A stretch of 64,000 bases of DNA, taken from the NCBI GenBank assembly GCA_046594215.1, contig JBKJPX010000009.1, forward strand, positions 62,001 to 126,000. The letters run 5' to 3'. Shown here one piece after another: positions 35,819 through 44,267 of the stretch. Made by a program: the position numbers and the translations under genes. This DNA is from Panacagrimonas sp046594215. GTDB lineage: Bacteria > Pseudomonadota > Gammaproteobacteria > Nevskiales > Nevskiaceae. The notes below the pieces were generated by a model that ran no database searches, was not told where the DNA came from, and saw nothing but the letters and a program-made list of their open reading frames with translations. Numbering within the stretch: the stretch's first letter is position 1; each line of letters starts with the position of its first letter.

Positions 35819-37050
35819 CATTGCTCGCGACGAAGTACCGTCAGCCCTTCCTGTTCGCCCTTGATCGCGCGCTCCCGCATGGCCAGCACCAGTTCCCGGA
35901 GCAAGGCAGGCAGCGGCGTCCCGATCAGGCGGTCCAGCTGTTCAATATCCCAGCTGCCCAGGGGCTGCGTCGCCGGCAGGCGATCCAGCACCCCACGATC
36001 CATGTTGTGGGGGGACCAGCTCATGCACTGCAGGCTCCACACCTCGCCCGCCTCGCACGCGATTGCGATGCCGGCCGGGTCGGGGTCGGCTTCGATCAAC
36101 GCCGGCGCGGGGCAGACACGGAGCAGATGCGAGACGGCGTCGCGCCACCATCGCGGCGGCCGCCCGGGAATCCAGATCACCGCCTCGTCCGCGACGAGTT
36201 CCCGGCAGGCGTGTTCGAACGTCGTCCGGTTCTCGATCAGCCGATACCGCGCGATCCGGCCCTCGACCGCTTCGGCAGCTGCCACGGTAGCCGCGGTCAG
36301 CGCGATGAAATCGGGCGCGGCATCGAGCGCGAGCGACCCTGTCGGCAACACCAGGCGAAGCGGCGCGCGGATTAGCAGCATCGGCGTGTGCGGATCGATG
36401 CCCAGCCCACCGAGATCCACCGCATCGGCCAGCCACTTCCAGTCGGCCTCCGGGATTCCCTTGGTCTGCCCGCTTGCGAAGAATGCAAAATCGCGTCGCG
36501 TGCCGTAGCGCCGGTCTGCGGTCCAGCGATCCAGCGCCACTAGCCAACCATGCCTGCGCAGGGCGAGCGGCAGCGGCAGACACTCCAGTCCACGCGCGGC
36601 TTCGCACAGTTCCGTTGCGTCCAGCCTCCAATTCCGTGCCTGCTCCCATTGCATCGCAAGCTGTTCGCGATTCGACAGGCCCAGCGCCTCGCGACAACGC
36701 TCGAGATCGAGAATTGCGAGGCCTTGCGCAACCCAACGCCCGCCCGTCCCGCGTCGTTCGTCGAGCTCGATCCAGCCGGCCGCGAGTAGCGCGTCGAGGA
36801 CCTCGTGCGCGGCGGCGATCCGCTGCGGCCCCGCACGCTTGAGCAGCGTGGACCAGCGCAACCGCTCCGCTCCCGCGAGCCAGTCGCGCGCCAGGTCGCG
36901 CCATGGCGCCGGCCAGAGGGCGACCGCGTCGAAATCCTGGTCGAAACGGCGGCGATCGCGCCGCCCACGCAAGGTCACGCTCGCACCGACGTCGCGAACC
37001 CGCGTGCGGACTCCGCGCGCATCCGGCCCGGACCAGTCCTCTATCTCCAT
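35818..37050 (-). CDS. jetD: JetD-like Wadjet nuclease subunit (DUF3322/DUF2220-type)
   Basis: A 410-residue protein. The N-terminal half is a predicted winged-helix/arm region; the C-terminal half carries a Toprim-like domain: LIENRTTFEHACREL (Glu273) and LIEADPDPAGIAIA (Asp322, Asp324), matching the Glu and DxD metal ligands of JetD/topoisomerase VI-like nucleases. Start ATG overlaps the jetC stop by one base (TGATG). In Wadjet systems JetD cleaves circular plasmid DNA after the SMC motor extrudes loops. It is the last gene of the jetA-B-C-D order. The sequence is clearly diverged from the prototypes I remember, so family naming is at the level of motif and context. Confidence 0.82.
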   Translation of the reverse strand: MEIEDWSGPDARGVRTRVRDVGASVTLRGRRDRRRFDQDFDAVALWPAPWRDLARDWLAGAERLRWSTLLKRAGPQRIAAAHEVLDALLAAGWIELDERRGTGGRWVAQGLAILDLERCREALGLSNREQLAMQWEQARNWRLDATELCEAARGLECLPLPLALRRHGWLVALDRWTADRRYGTRRDFAFFASGQTKGIPEADWKWLADAVDLGGLGIDPHTPMLLIRAPLRLVLPTGSLALDAAPDFIALTAATVAAAEAVEGRIARYRLIENRTTFEHACRELVADEAVIWIPGRPPRWWRDAVSHLLRVCPAPALIEADPDPAGIAIACEAGEVWSLQCMSWSPHNMDRGVLDRLPATQPLGSWDIEQLDRLIGTPLPALLRELVLAMRERAIKGEQEGLTVLRREQ

Positions 37051-39842
37051 CAGGCTTTGGCTTGTGCGCGGCGCAGGAACGCGACCGGCTGCGCGAAGGC
37101 TTCGCCCGGTCGACGCTTCTGCGTCAGCAGGGTCAGGTTCGACGGCTTGAAGACGTTGACGTTGTGCGTGTTCGGCGTTGTGACGATGTATTGCGCCCGG
37201 GTCGCCTGGAGGAACGCGCCGACGCGGTCGATGTTGAAGATGTCCAAGTGCGCGAAGGGCTCGTCGATGAAGACGAAGCCGCCGCCGGCGCCTTCGTCTT
37301 CCATCATCAGGCCCACCAGCAGGATCATGGACTTCATCACCTGCTGGCCGCCGGAGGCTTCGCCGTCGTTGAGGCCGATCAGCCCCTTCTGGTCGAAGTC
37401 GAACTGCACCAACAGTGCGGCCTGGGCCAGGCTGAGGTCGTCGTTCGCCAGATTGGGATAGCCCACCTCCACGGCGATGCCGGCGAGCGCACCGAGCGTC
37501 GAAAGATTGCGCGCGTAGCGCCGCAAGGTGGCCTTGAGCACGTTGATGTACTGCGCCCGTGCGCGCTCGGTGGTGCTGCGGGCGCGCTCCAGCTGCGCAT
37601 CCTGCTGCTCGATGCGGCCGGCGAGCTGGTCGTGGTCGAGCTTGAGCTTGTCGCGGCGATCGACGACCTGCGCGTCGCGCACGAAGGTTTCTTCCTTGAG
37701 CCTGGCGTGCAGGCGCGAGAGTTCGCGCTCGGCCTCGGCCACGGTGCGGTAGCGCGCCAACGCTTCCTCGCGACCGGGCTTGCTCCGCCACGTGCCGGGC
37801 TTGCCGTGCCAGCACTGCCGGATCGCCTCGATCCGCCTGCCGTGCTCTTCGCGGGACTGCGTGTAGCGGCGTTCCAGTTCCGGCACGGCGTCCTTGAGCG
37901 GCTTGAGTTCCGCTTCGGTTTTCGCCTGCTCCGCTACCGCGCCGAGCAACACCGACTGATGCGACTTCAATTCACCGTCGATCCGCTGCGAGCGCGCGGC
38001 TGCCGCCTCGCGTTGTACCGTGAGCTGCGGCAACGCGGATTGCGCCTCGTCGAACTCGGCGGCGCGATCCGCCAACGCCTTGGCCGCGTCGAACCCAGAC
38101 AAGGTCTGTTCGATGCTCGCGAGCCTCGTCGCGAGCGACTTGAGTTGGCCGGGCAGAGCAGCCGCTTCTTTCTCGACACGCGCGAGGCGTTCGTGGCGCT
38201 GCGTGGCCGCAGCCTGTCCAAAATGGAAATCCGTGGCCGCCACATTGCGCCCGCCGCGCCGCTCCCGCTCGTAGCCCTTGCGCGTGATCCAGTGCTGACC
38301 CCGAGGCAACCGCGCGCCTTCGGCGGCGTCTTCGACCCGGCGAATGTCATTGAGCAGGCGCAGCAACCAGCCTGGGGCCTGCGCAGAAAAACGCAGACAC
38401 TGAAGCAGGCTGTCGGACTTCGGTGCGGGCGCAGGCTCGCGCTCCGGCACTATGAAGTGGCGATACCCGAGTTGTTCGCCCAGCGCATAGGCCGTCGGCT
38501 CATCGCGCGCGTCGTCGAGCAGCAGAATGTGACGGTGAGGGCGCAGCACGGATTCCACCGCTAGCTGCCAGCCCAGATCATCGACCGCCACGATGTCCGC
38601 CAGCGCTTGATGCGCAATTCCCGCTCGCTTCAAGGCCTCGCGGAACTGCGCGACTTCCGCCGGCTCGGGTCTGCGGCCCGATTCCAGTGCCGCGATCTGC
38701 GCCACCAAGTCGACGCGCTCTTGCGCAATTCGTGTGGCCTGCCCGTTCAGTTCCGCCCGTGTTTGCCGCAACTGCTCGACCTCTGCGGCGAGCTTCGTCA
38801 GGTCCACGCCGTCCGAGCGCTGCTGCAACAAGCCGATCAGTCTGGCCTTCTCGTTGCACAGAGTCTGCGCGTCCCGTTCGGGTTCGCCAGCGGCAGCCAG
38901 CTCGAGTTGCGCTTTGCCGAGTTCCTCGTCGAGCTGCGCCCGCAAGGCGTCCGCCTGCTCGAACGCTTGCTTTGCCGTAACGGCCCGCGCAGCAGACGCC
39001 TGCAGTGTTTCACGTCGATCTATCAACTCGCGCCGCAGACCTTCGACCTGGCTACGCCCGCCACGCACCGCGTCGTGCAGTTCCGCGATGCGAAGGCGGG
39101 GCACCCACTCGGCCTGCAGCGCGGTGGCCTCGTCGCTCAACCGCATCCACTCATGGAACGAGCGCACCTGGGCCTGCGCCTCCTCCACGCGCAGGCCCAG
39201 CCCGGCGAGCTGGGTATTCAATGCCTCCAGTTCGCGCGCCACGCCGTTCTGTTCCTCGCGCGCCTTCTGATAGTTGTCCAGCACCTCCTGGTCGCCGAAC
39301 ACGTCGAACACCAGCCGCAGCAGCTCCTGGCCCGAGTATTCGCAAAGCTTGTCCGTGTGCCCCTGGTCGAGCGCGAGCACGCGCTTGATCGCTCGCGTCA
39401 GGCCCGCGCCTTCGAGCTGCGCGGCGTATTGCTTGACGCCGATCCAGGTCACCGCGTCGGATTCCTCGGCGCTTTCCACCGGCACCACCCCGCCGCCGAT
39501 GCCATAGCTGCGTTCCCAGTCGCCGCCCTTCTTGCGGATGCGGCAGAACAGCGTCACCTGCGGCGTCGTCAGCGGCCAGAACGCGAGCTGGCCGCGCGCG
39601 CCGCGAGTGTTCGCCACCACCATGCGCAGCCAGGCATAGGGCTTGTCGCTGCGCCGCACGTAGCGCTTGTAGTCGCGCCCGGCCGAGCAGTCGATGGCCA
39701 GCGCGGTGCGCAGTGCGTCGAGAAGGGTCGTCTTGCCCGAACCGTTGGGGCCCACGATGGTGACGATGCCGGCATCGAGCGGGACGCTGAAGCGCTCCCA
39801 CCAGTCCCAATGCACCAGCTCGAAGCGCTCAATGCTGAACAT
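37050..39842 (-). CDS. jetC: JetC-like SMC/MukB-type ATPase
   Basis: A 930-residue SMC-like protein. Walker A GPNGSGKTT is at residues 31-39; then come long alternating coiled-coil segments (about 190-360 and 560-790, rich in Glu/Ala/Leu/Arg/Gln) around a central globular part near 390-520. The C-terminal head has a signature variant ASGGQQ (Ser830-Gln833) and Walker B FVFIDEPFAHLD (Asp860, Glu861). It starts inside the end of jetB (14-bp overlap) and ends overlapping jetD. It should form a loop-extruding motor with JetA and JetB. Its length is less than the roughly 1100 residues I associate with prototype JetC. Confidence 0.88.
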   Translation of the reverse strand: MFSIERFELVHWDWWERFSVPLDAGIVTIVGPNGSGKTTLLDALRTALAIDCSAGRDYKRYVRRSDKPYAWLRMVVANTRGARGQLAFWPLTTPQVTLFCRIRKKGGDWERSYGIGGGVVPVESAEESDAVTWIGVKQYAAQLEGAGLTRAIKRVLALDQGHTDKLCEYSGQELLRLVFDVFGDQEVLDNYQKAREEQNGVARELEALNTQLAGLGLRVEEAQAQVRSFHEWMRLSDEATALQAEWVPRLRIAELHDAVRGGRSQVEGLRRELIDRRETLQASAARAVTAKQAFEQADALRAQLDEELGKAQLELAAAGEPERDAQTLCNEKARLIGLLQQRSDGVDLTKLAAEVEQLRQTRAELNGQATRIAQERVDLVAQIAALESGRRPEPAEVAQFREALKRAGIAHQALADIVAVDDLGWQLAVESVLRPHRHILLLDDARDEPTAYALGEQLGYRHFIVPEREPAPAPKSDSLLQCLRFSAQAPGWLLRLLNDIRRVEDAAEGARLPRGQHWITRKGYERERRGGRNVAATDFHFGQAAATQRHERLARVEKEAAALPGQLKSLATRLASIEQTLSGFDAAKALADRAAEFDEAQSALPQLTVQREAAAARSQRIDGELKSHQSVLLGAVAEQAKTEAELKPLKDAVPELERRYTQSREEHGRRIEAIRQCWHGKPGTWRSKPGREEALARYRTVAEAERELSRLHARLKEETFVRDAQVVDRRDKLKLDHDQLAGRIEQQDAQLERARSTTERARAQYINVLKATLRRYARNLSTLGALAGIAVEVGYPNLANDDLSLAQAALLVQFDFDQKGLIGLNDGEASGGQQVMKSMILLVGLMMEDEGAGGGFVFIDEPFAHLDIFNIDRVGAFLQATRAQYIVTTPNTHNVNVFKPSNLTLLTQKRRPGEAFAQPVAFLRRAQAKA

Positions 39843-40530
39843 CGGCCTCCTCGTCGGGTGGGACTACCGCATCCGGCGCGGTCTCGATGACCTCGTCGAG
39901 CCGCTGACCGAACAGGTCGGCGAGCGCGCCGTCCAGCACACGGCGCGCCATGCGCTGGTAGTCCAGCACCAGGTCGAGCAGCGGGCCTTCGTGAATGCGG
40001 CCGTCGCGCCGTTCGATGAAACCGTGGCGCGAGAGCACCGGCAGGCCGAAATTCTTGATGCGCGTGCGGCCTCCCAGGCGGTCCCCGAAGTCGGCCAGCA
40101 GGGCGGCCTCGGCAACCCAGATATCGAGCTCGGCCGTGCTCGGCAGCGGCTTGTCGGCCGCGAACATCTGGCCCTGGCGCTGCGTGGCCGCGTCGTCCTG
40201 CCGCTCGATCTGGCGGCTACGCTTGGGCAGGATCAGCAGCGCCCACAGCACGACCAGCAGCGCCATCTGGTCACGGGACAGATTCAGGTTGTTCGACAGC
40301 CAGTGATCCTCGGCTCCGAACACCGGCTGTTCCAGCTCGCGCCGGATGCGCAAGCAGACGTGCTCGGCGTAGGGATGCTCCACCAGCTCCAGCCCGCAGG
40401 CCTTGAGACGCTCGGTCAGCGCGGTGAAGAACAGGTCGTCGGTGAGCGCGCGCTTTACCAGTGCATCACCGCGCGGCAGGGTGCGCTGCGCGGCAAGGCG
40501 CGCGACCAGGGTTTGCAGTTCAGCTTCCAT
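39829..40530 (-). CDS. jetB: JetB-like (MksE/DUF4194-type) subunit
   Basis: A 233-residue protein with winged-helix-like features: an N-terminal ALVKRALTDDLFFTALTERLKACGLELVEHPYAEHVCLRIR segment and a central hydrophobic LSRDQMALLVVLWALLILP, then LPVLSRHGFIERRDGRIHEGPLLDLVL. Size, features and position between a JetA-like and an SMC gene fit the MksE/JetB (DUF4194) role of bridging kleisin and SMC. It overlaps jetA by 11 bp and jetC by 14 bp, indicating strict co-expression. Assignment rests largely on context. Confidence 0.75.
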   Translation of the reverse strand: MEAELQTLVARLAAQRTLPRGDALVKRALTDDLFFTALTERLKACGLELVEHPYAEHVCLRIRRELEQPVFGAEDHWLSNNLNLSRDQMALLVVLWALLILPKRSRQIERQDDAATQRQGQMFAADKPLPSTAELDIWVAEAALLADFGDRLGGRTRIKNFGLPVLSRHGFIERRDGRIHEGPLLDLVLDYQRMARRVLDGALADLFGQRLDEVIETAPDAVVPPDEEADVQH

Positions 40531-41809
40531 CGGGTAGCGGACCTCCGCGCAACTGTCCTTCGCTCATCTCTTCCACGCCCTCGCGACGCACGGCGACCAC
40601 CGCAGCGCCCCATTCGAGCCGACGCTCCAGCCGCGCCAGGTCCGCGACCGGCCCGTCCATGCTGGCCGACTCCTGGTCGCCGAGGATGGACAGCAGCGAC
40701 AACCGGTAGCTGGACAGCTCGTAGTCGCGTGAAGGCAGCCCCGCGGCGAGTGGCCAGCCGTCGGGAGCTGCGTGCAAGGCGTCGCGCCAGGTGTCGAGGT
40801 CCGCGTGGTCCGGGGCTTCCGCCTCGGCGCCTGTATCGACCGCGGCCTCGCGCGCAGGCGGCAAGGGCGTAGCGAGTCGCTCCGGTCGCAGCTTGTCGAT
40901 CAGCTCGAACTCGGCGATGTCCAGCGCGATGTCGCCGAGCGCGAATGCGAAGGCCGGACCGGGCGATACCGCGCCGGCCAGCAACTCGGCCAGTTTCGCC
41001 TGGCTGCGCCGGCGCAGCCACACGCCGATGTCTGCGGTGGACAGGCCGGTTGCGCCCAGGTGCACCTTCTGGCTTTCCAGCTTCGACAGCGCATTCTGGA
41101 AGCGGCCGCTCATGCGCAGCAACTCGCTCTGCACCTGCCCGATGCGCTGCGCAACGCGGTGCGCGGGACCGTCGAGGTCGGCGCGTTCCGTGATGTGGCG
41201 CAGGATGTCGCTGCCCTTATCGACCCAGCGCCAGACCTTGTCGAGCGCAGTTGCGGCGTCACGGATTCGCGCTTCCGAACCGGAGACGATGGCGCGGTCG
41301 AACTGGTCCTTGAGTTCCGTGAGGCGGGCCAGCAGATGCTGCAGGTCTTCGGTGGAGACGCCACCGACCGCATCGCCCGCGGCAAGCTGGCCGGCCAGAT
41401 AGCCGATCTCGCTGCCCTCGTCGCCGAACTTGAGCAAGGACGAGAACGACGCGATCAGCATGCGACCCAGCGGACTGATGCCATAGCGCGAGCGCTCGAT
41501 GTCCCAGGCCAGCAAGCCGTTGATGCGCAGGCGCCCGATGAGGTTCTCGAGCTTCGCCTCTTCCAAATACGGAAACTGCTGGCGCAGTTCGGTAGCGGAA
41601 AACCAGGGCTCGCCAGGCCGCGCCCCGAGTTCGCGCAGAACCAGCAGCCGGATCATCACGGCCGGCTCGCTGCCGCTGAACACGGTCATCAAGGCCTGCA
41701 CCGAATTCCTGGCCAGCGTCAGCGGGCGAAGCGCGGCCACATCGGCCGCCTCCATGCCGGCGACGAACCAGTCCTCGAGCCCGTCGATGTCGGAAGTTTC
41801 GCTGCTCAT
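40520..41809 (-). CDS. jetA: JetA-like (MksF/kleisin-type) subunit
   Basis: A 429-residue protein. The N-terminal region has a winged-helix-like ATELRQQFPYLEEAKLENLIGRLRINGLLAWD; the middle has helical bundles (LQHLLARLTELKDQFDRAIVSGSEARIRDAATALDKVWRW and AQRIGQVQSELLRMSGRFQNALSKLE). It corresponds to the kleisin/MksF-like first gene of Wadjet operons. The ATG at 41809 lies 7 bp after the stop of the AAA/DUF4143 gene; a longer frame to 41929 overlaps that gene and is unlikely. The name is by context and architecture, not by a strong motif. Confidence 0.75.
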   Translation of the reverse strand: MSSETSDIDGLEDWFVAGMEAADVAALRPLTLARNSVQALMTVFSGSEPAVMIRLLVLRELGARPGEPWFSATELRQQFPYLEEAKLENLIGRLRINGLLAWDIERSRYGISPLGRMLIASFSSLLKFGDEGSEIGYLAGQLAAGDAVGGVSTEDLQHLLARLTELKDQFDRAIVSGSEARIRDAATALDKVWRWVDKGSDILRHITERADLDGPAHRVAQRIGQVQSELLRMSGRFQNALSKLESQKVHLGATGLSTADIGVWLRRRSQAKLAELLAGAVSPGPAFAFALGDIALDIAEFELIDKLRPERLATPLPPAREAAVDTGAEAEAPDHADLDTWRDALHAAPDGWPLAAGLPSRDYELSSYRLSLLSILGDQESASMDGPVADLARLERRLEWGAAVVAVRREGVEEMSEGQLRGGPLPDGS

Positions 41810-41816
41810 GCCGCGA

Positions 41817-42977
41817 TCATGCGGACAGCCGGTGACAGAGCCCGACGAGCGAAATCGCCTCGACTTCGCTCGCCATTGGAAACGCTTCGGTTCCCGGGTA
41901 CACCACGAATCGCGCCTGCGGCCGCACATCCTCGCAGGCCAGATGAAACCCGCGCTCGAGCTTCGGCGCGAGGCTGCGCTTGATCTCGATGGCCCAGGGC
42001 TTCTGACCGGGCGGCGTGAGCACGAGGTCGATTTCCGCGCCGGCCGCGGTGCGGTAGAAGCAGGCCTCGGTGCCGGGCGGCGCGGCGGCGATCAGGTTCT
42101 CGATCACGAATCCTTCCCAGCTGCCGCCCGCCACCGGGTGGCCCAGCAGTGCATCGCCATCGGCGATGCCGAGCAGCGCATGCACCAGCCCGCTGTCGCG
42201 CACGTAGACCTTTGGCGACTTGACCAGCCGCTTGCCCGCATTCCGGTACCAGGGCACCAGGCGCCGCACCAGCAGCAGGTCCACCATCAGATCGAGGTAG
42301 CTGGCAATGGTCTTGCCGTCCACGCCCAGACCCCTTGCCAGTGCCGATGCGTTGAACAGGCCACCCTGCTGGTGCGCAAGCATGGTCCAGAATCGCCGCA
42401 GGGTCTCGGTCGGGATGCGCGGGCCCAGCTGCGGGATGTCGCGCTCGAGGTAGGTGCGGATGAAATCCTGCCGCCAGCGCAGGCTGGGTGGATTGCCCCG
42501 CGCGCCCAGGCTCTCCGGGAAGCCCCCGCGCAGCCACAGGACCTCGAGACGTGCCGGCTCGATTTCCTCTGCCCTCAGCGGCGTCAGTTCCAGGTGACGA
42601 AGGCGACCGGCCAACGACTCGCCTGACTGGCGGAGCAATTCCATCGACGCGGAACCCAGCACGAGGAAGCGCCCGGTCCGCTTGCCGCTGCGGCGGCCAG
42701 AATCGATCAGTCCGCGCAGATGGCCGAACATTTCCGGCGCCCGCTGGACCTCGTCCAGGATCACCAACTGATTCTCGAACTGGCGCAGGTAGAGCTCCGG
42801 CTCCGCGAGCTTGGCCAGGTCCGCCCGCGACTCCAGATCGAGATAGATCGCGGATCGTCTCTGCGCCACGCTCAACGCCAGCGTGGTCTTGCCCACCTGT
42901 CGCGGACCCAGCAGCGCCACCGCCGCCGACTCTTTCAGCGCGACTTCGATATCCGTCAGCATTCGGCGTTCGTACAT
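41817..42977 (-). CDS. AAA ATPase with DUF4143 domain
   Basis: A 386-residue protein. The N-terminal AAA_14 domain has Walker A LLGPRQVGKTTLALSV (about residues 21-36) and Walker B NQLVILDEVQRAPEMF; the C-terminal DUF4143 domain contains YLERDIPQLGPRI, WEGFVIENLIAA and FYRTAAGAEIDLVL, the last resembling a PD-(D/E)xK-like segment (Glu-Ile-Asp then EIKRS). Such proteins are frequent, mobile and of unclear role. It is 7 bp upstream of jetA and the same operon, so it may be a regulatory or accessory partner of the SMC system, or a chance neighbour. The upstream 42978-43015 stretch is AT-rich and likely holds the promoter. Confidence 0.88.
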   Translation of the reverse strand: MYERRMLTDIEVALKESAAVALLGPRQVGKTTLALSVAQRRSAIYLDLESRADLAKLAEPELYLRQFENQLVILDEVQRAPEMFGHLRGLIDSGRRSGKRTGRFLVLGSASMELLRQSGESLAGRLRHLELTPLRAEEIEPARLEVLWLRGGFPESLGARGNPPSLRWRQDFIRTYLERDIPQLGPRIPTETLRRFWTMLAHQQGGLFNASALARGLGVDGKTIASYLDLMVDLLLVRRLVPWYRNAGKRLVKSPKVYVRDSGLVHALLGIADGDALLGHPVAGGSWEGFVIENLIAAAPPGTEACFYRTAAGAEIDLVLTPPGQKPWAIEIKRSLAPKLERGFHLACEDVRPQARFVVYPGTEAFPMASEVEAISLVGLCHRLSA

Positions 42978-43160
42978 CCTCGCATTTCAGGATATTAGTT
43001 CCAATAATGCAAGGATGATTCCAAGCCGGCTCACCGGCGTCGATTGGGCCCGCTGTCGTTCACGACGATTGCGCCTGGGCAGCGAAGGGATGGAGGACGC
43101 CAACCGCGGCGGCGATATACTGGCAAACCCTCGCTTCGCACCTTTCGCGCACGCTCTCCG

Positions 43161-43709
43161 ATGTCCCTCGAACTCGTTCCCACCGGCAAGAATGTTCCCG
43201 ACGACGTCAACGTCGTCATCGAGATCGCGATGAACAGCGAGCCGGTGAAGTACGAGGTGGACAAGGCCTCCGGCCAGATCTTCGTGGATCGACTGCTGAC
43301 CACCCCGATGCGTTACCCCTGCAACTATGGCTACGTGCCGCACACCCTGGGCGGCGACGGCGACCCGATCGACGCGCTGGTGATGATGCCGATGCAGCTC
43401 AACCCGGGCTGCATCATCAACTGCCGGCCGATCGGCATGCTGGAAATGGAAGACGAGAGCGGCACCGACGAGAAGCTCGTGGTGGTGCCCAGCGACAAGA
43501 TCAGCCGCCTCTACAGCGATGTGGAGTCGGTGCGCGCGCTGCCCGCGCTGATCCGCGACCAGATCTCTCACTTCTTCGCCCACTACAAGGATCTCGAGCC
43601 CGGCAAGTGGGTGAAGATCAAGGGCTGGCATGGCCCCAAGGACGCGAAGAAGGCGATCGTCGACAGCATCGCGCGCTACAAGGCCGAGCCGGTCGCGCCC
43701 AACTTCTGA
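43161..43709 (+). CDS. ppa: Soluble inorganic pyrophosphatase, family I
   Basis: A 182-residue enzyme hydrolysing PPi to phosphate in the cytoplasm. MRYPCNYGYVPHTLGGDGDPIDALVMMP carries the DGDPID metal-binding signature; KYEVDKASGQIFVDR and HFFAHYKDLEPGKWVKIKGW are also typical. The ATG at 43161 matches the family N-terminus (MSLELVPTG); the open frame to 43044 is an extension. It provides PPi removal in addition to the membrane pump at 33739. Confidence 0.96.
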   Translation: MSLELVPTGKNVPDDVNVVIEIAMNSEPVKYEVDKASGQIFVDRLLTTPMRYPCNYGYVPHTLGGDGDPIDALVMMPMQLNPGCIINCRPIGMLEMEDESGTDEKLVVVPSDKISRLYSDVESVRALPALIRDQISHFFAHYKDLEPGKWVKIKGWHGPKDAKKAIVDSIARYKAEPVAPNF

Positions 43710-43725
43710 ACCCTTTCCTTCCGCG

Positions 43726-44166
43726 TCAGCGGAGCAGCACGAGGCGCGGCACCGCGTCCACGCCGATCCACAGGATCGCGTTCTGCTGGTGACGCCGCCC
43801 GAGCGCACAGGCCGCTCGCCGGTCGATGCCCAGGACCAAGAGGCTCGCCTCCTCGTGGGGCCATCGCCCGCTCGGGTCAGTGCCCGCGCCGGAGAGCCAG
43901 CGCAGCCGCGTCGCGCGCAGTTCGTCGACGAGCAGGCCCTGCAGACGGTCGTTTTCCTGCAGCGACAACTCCTTTCCCATCGGATTCCAGGCCGTGACAT
44001 AGGCCGCGCCGGCGGGTTCGCCGGAGCGCAGCAGGAGTTCGAGTGCCGGACTGTGCACGTCGACGGTCAGTGTGAACGGCGGGTCATGGTCGACGCGAAA
44101 GCACGTCGCGCGATAGGCCGCGATCAGTGCTGCTTTCAGCTCGGATTCGTGCTCGGGGACGTCCAT
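43726..44166 (-). CDS. DUF3293 domain-containing protein
   Basis: A 146-residue protein with the DUF3293 core: AAYVTAWNPMGKELSLQENDRLQGLL, then WPHEEASLLVLGIDRRAACALGRRHQQNAILWIG. Members are small cytoplasmic proteins without known function. It is convergent with ppa (16 bp between stops). No ribosome binding site is obvious. Confidence 0.78.
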   Translation of the reverse strand: MDVPEHESELKAALIAAYRATCFRVDHDPPFTLTVDVHSPALELLLRSGEPAGAAYVTAWNPMGKELSLQENDRLQGLLVDELRATRLRWLSGAGTDPSGRWPHEEASLLVLGIDRRAACALGRRHQQNAILWIGVDAVPRLVLLR

Positions 44167-44267
44167 GCCGAACAGTAGTCACAGCGGCGATCCCGGGACA
44201 AGCGCGTACCCCCGGAACACACCGGTCACCGGCGAGGGCAGCCTCCGAGGGCGGCTCGTCGCCGCAT

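Noticed and set aside
37051..37815. N-terminal extension of the jetD-like gene back to 37815
   Set aside because: It lies entirely within jetC in another frame; the ATG at 37050 overlapping the jetC stop is the natural start.
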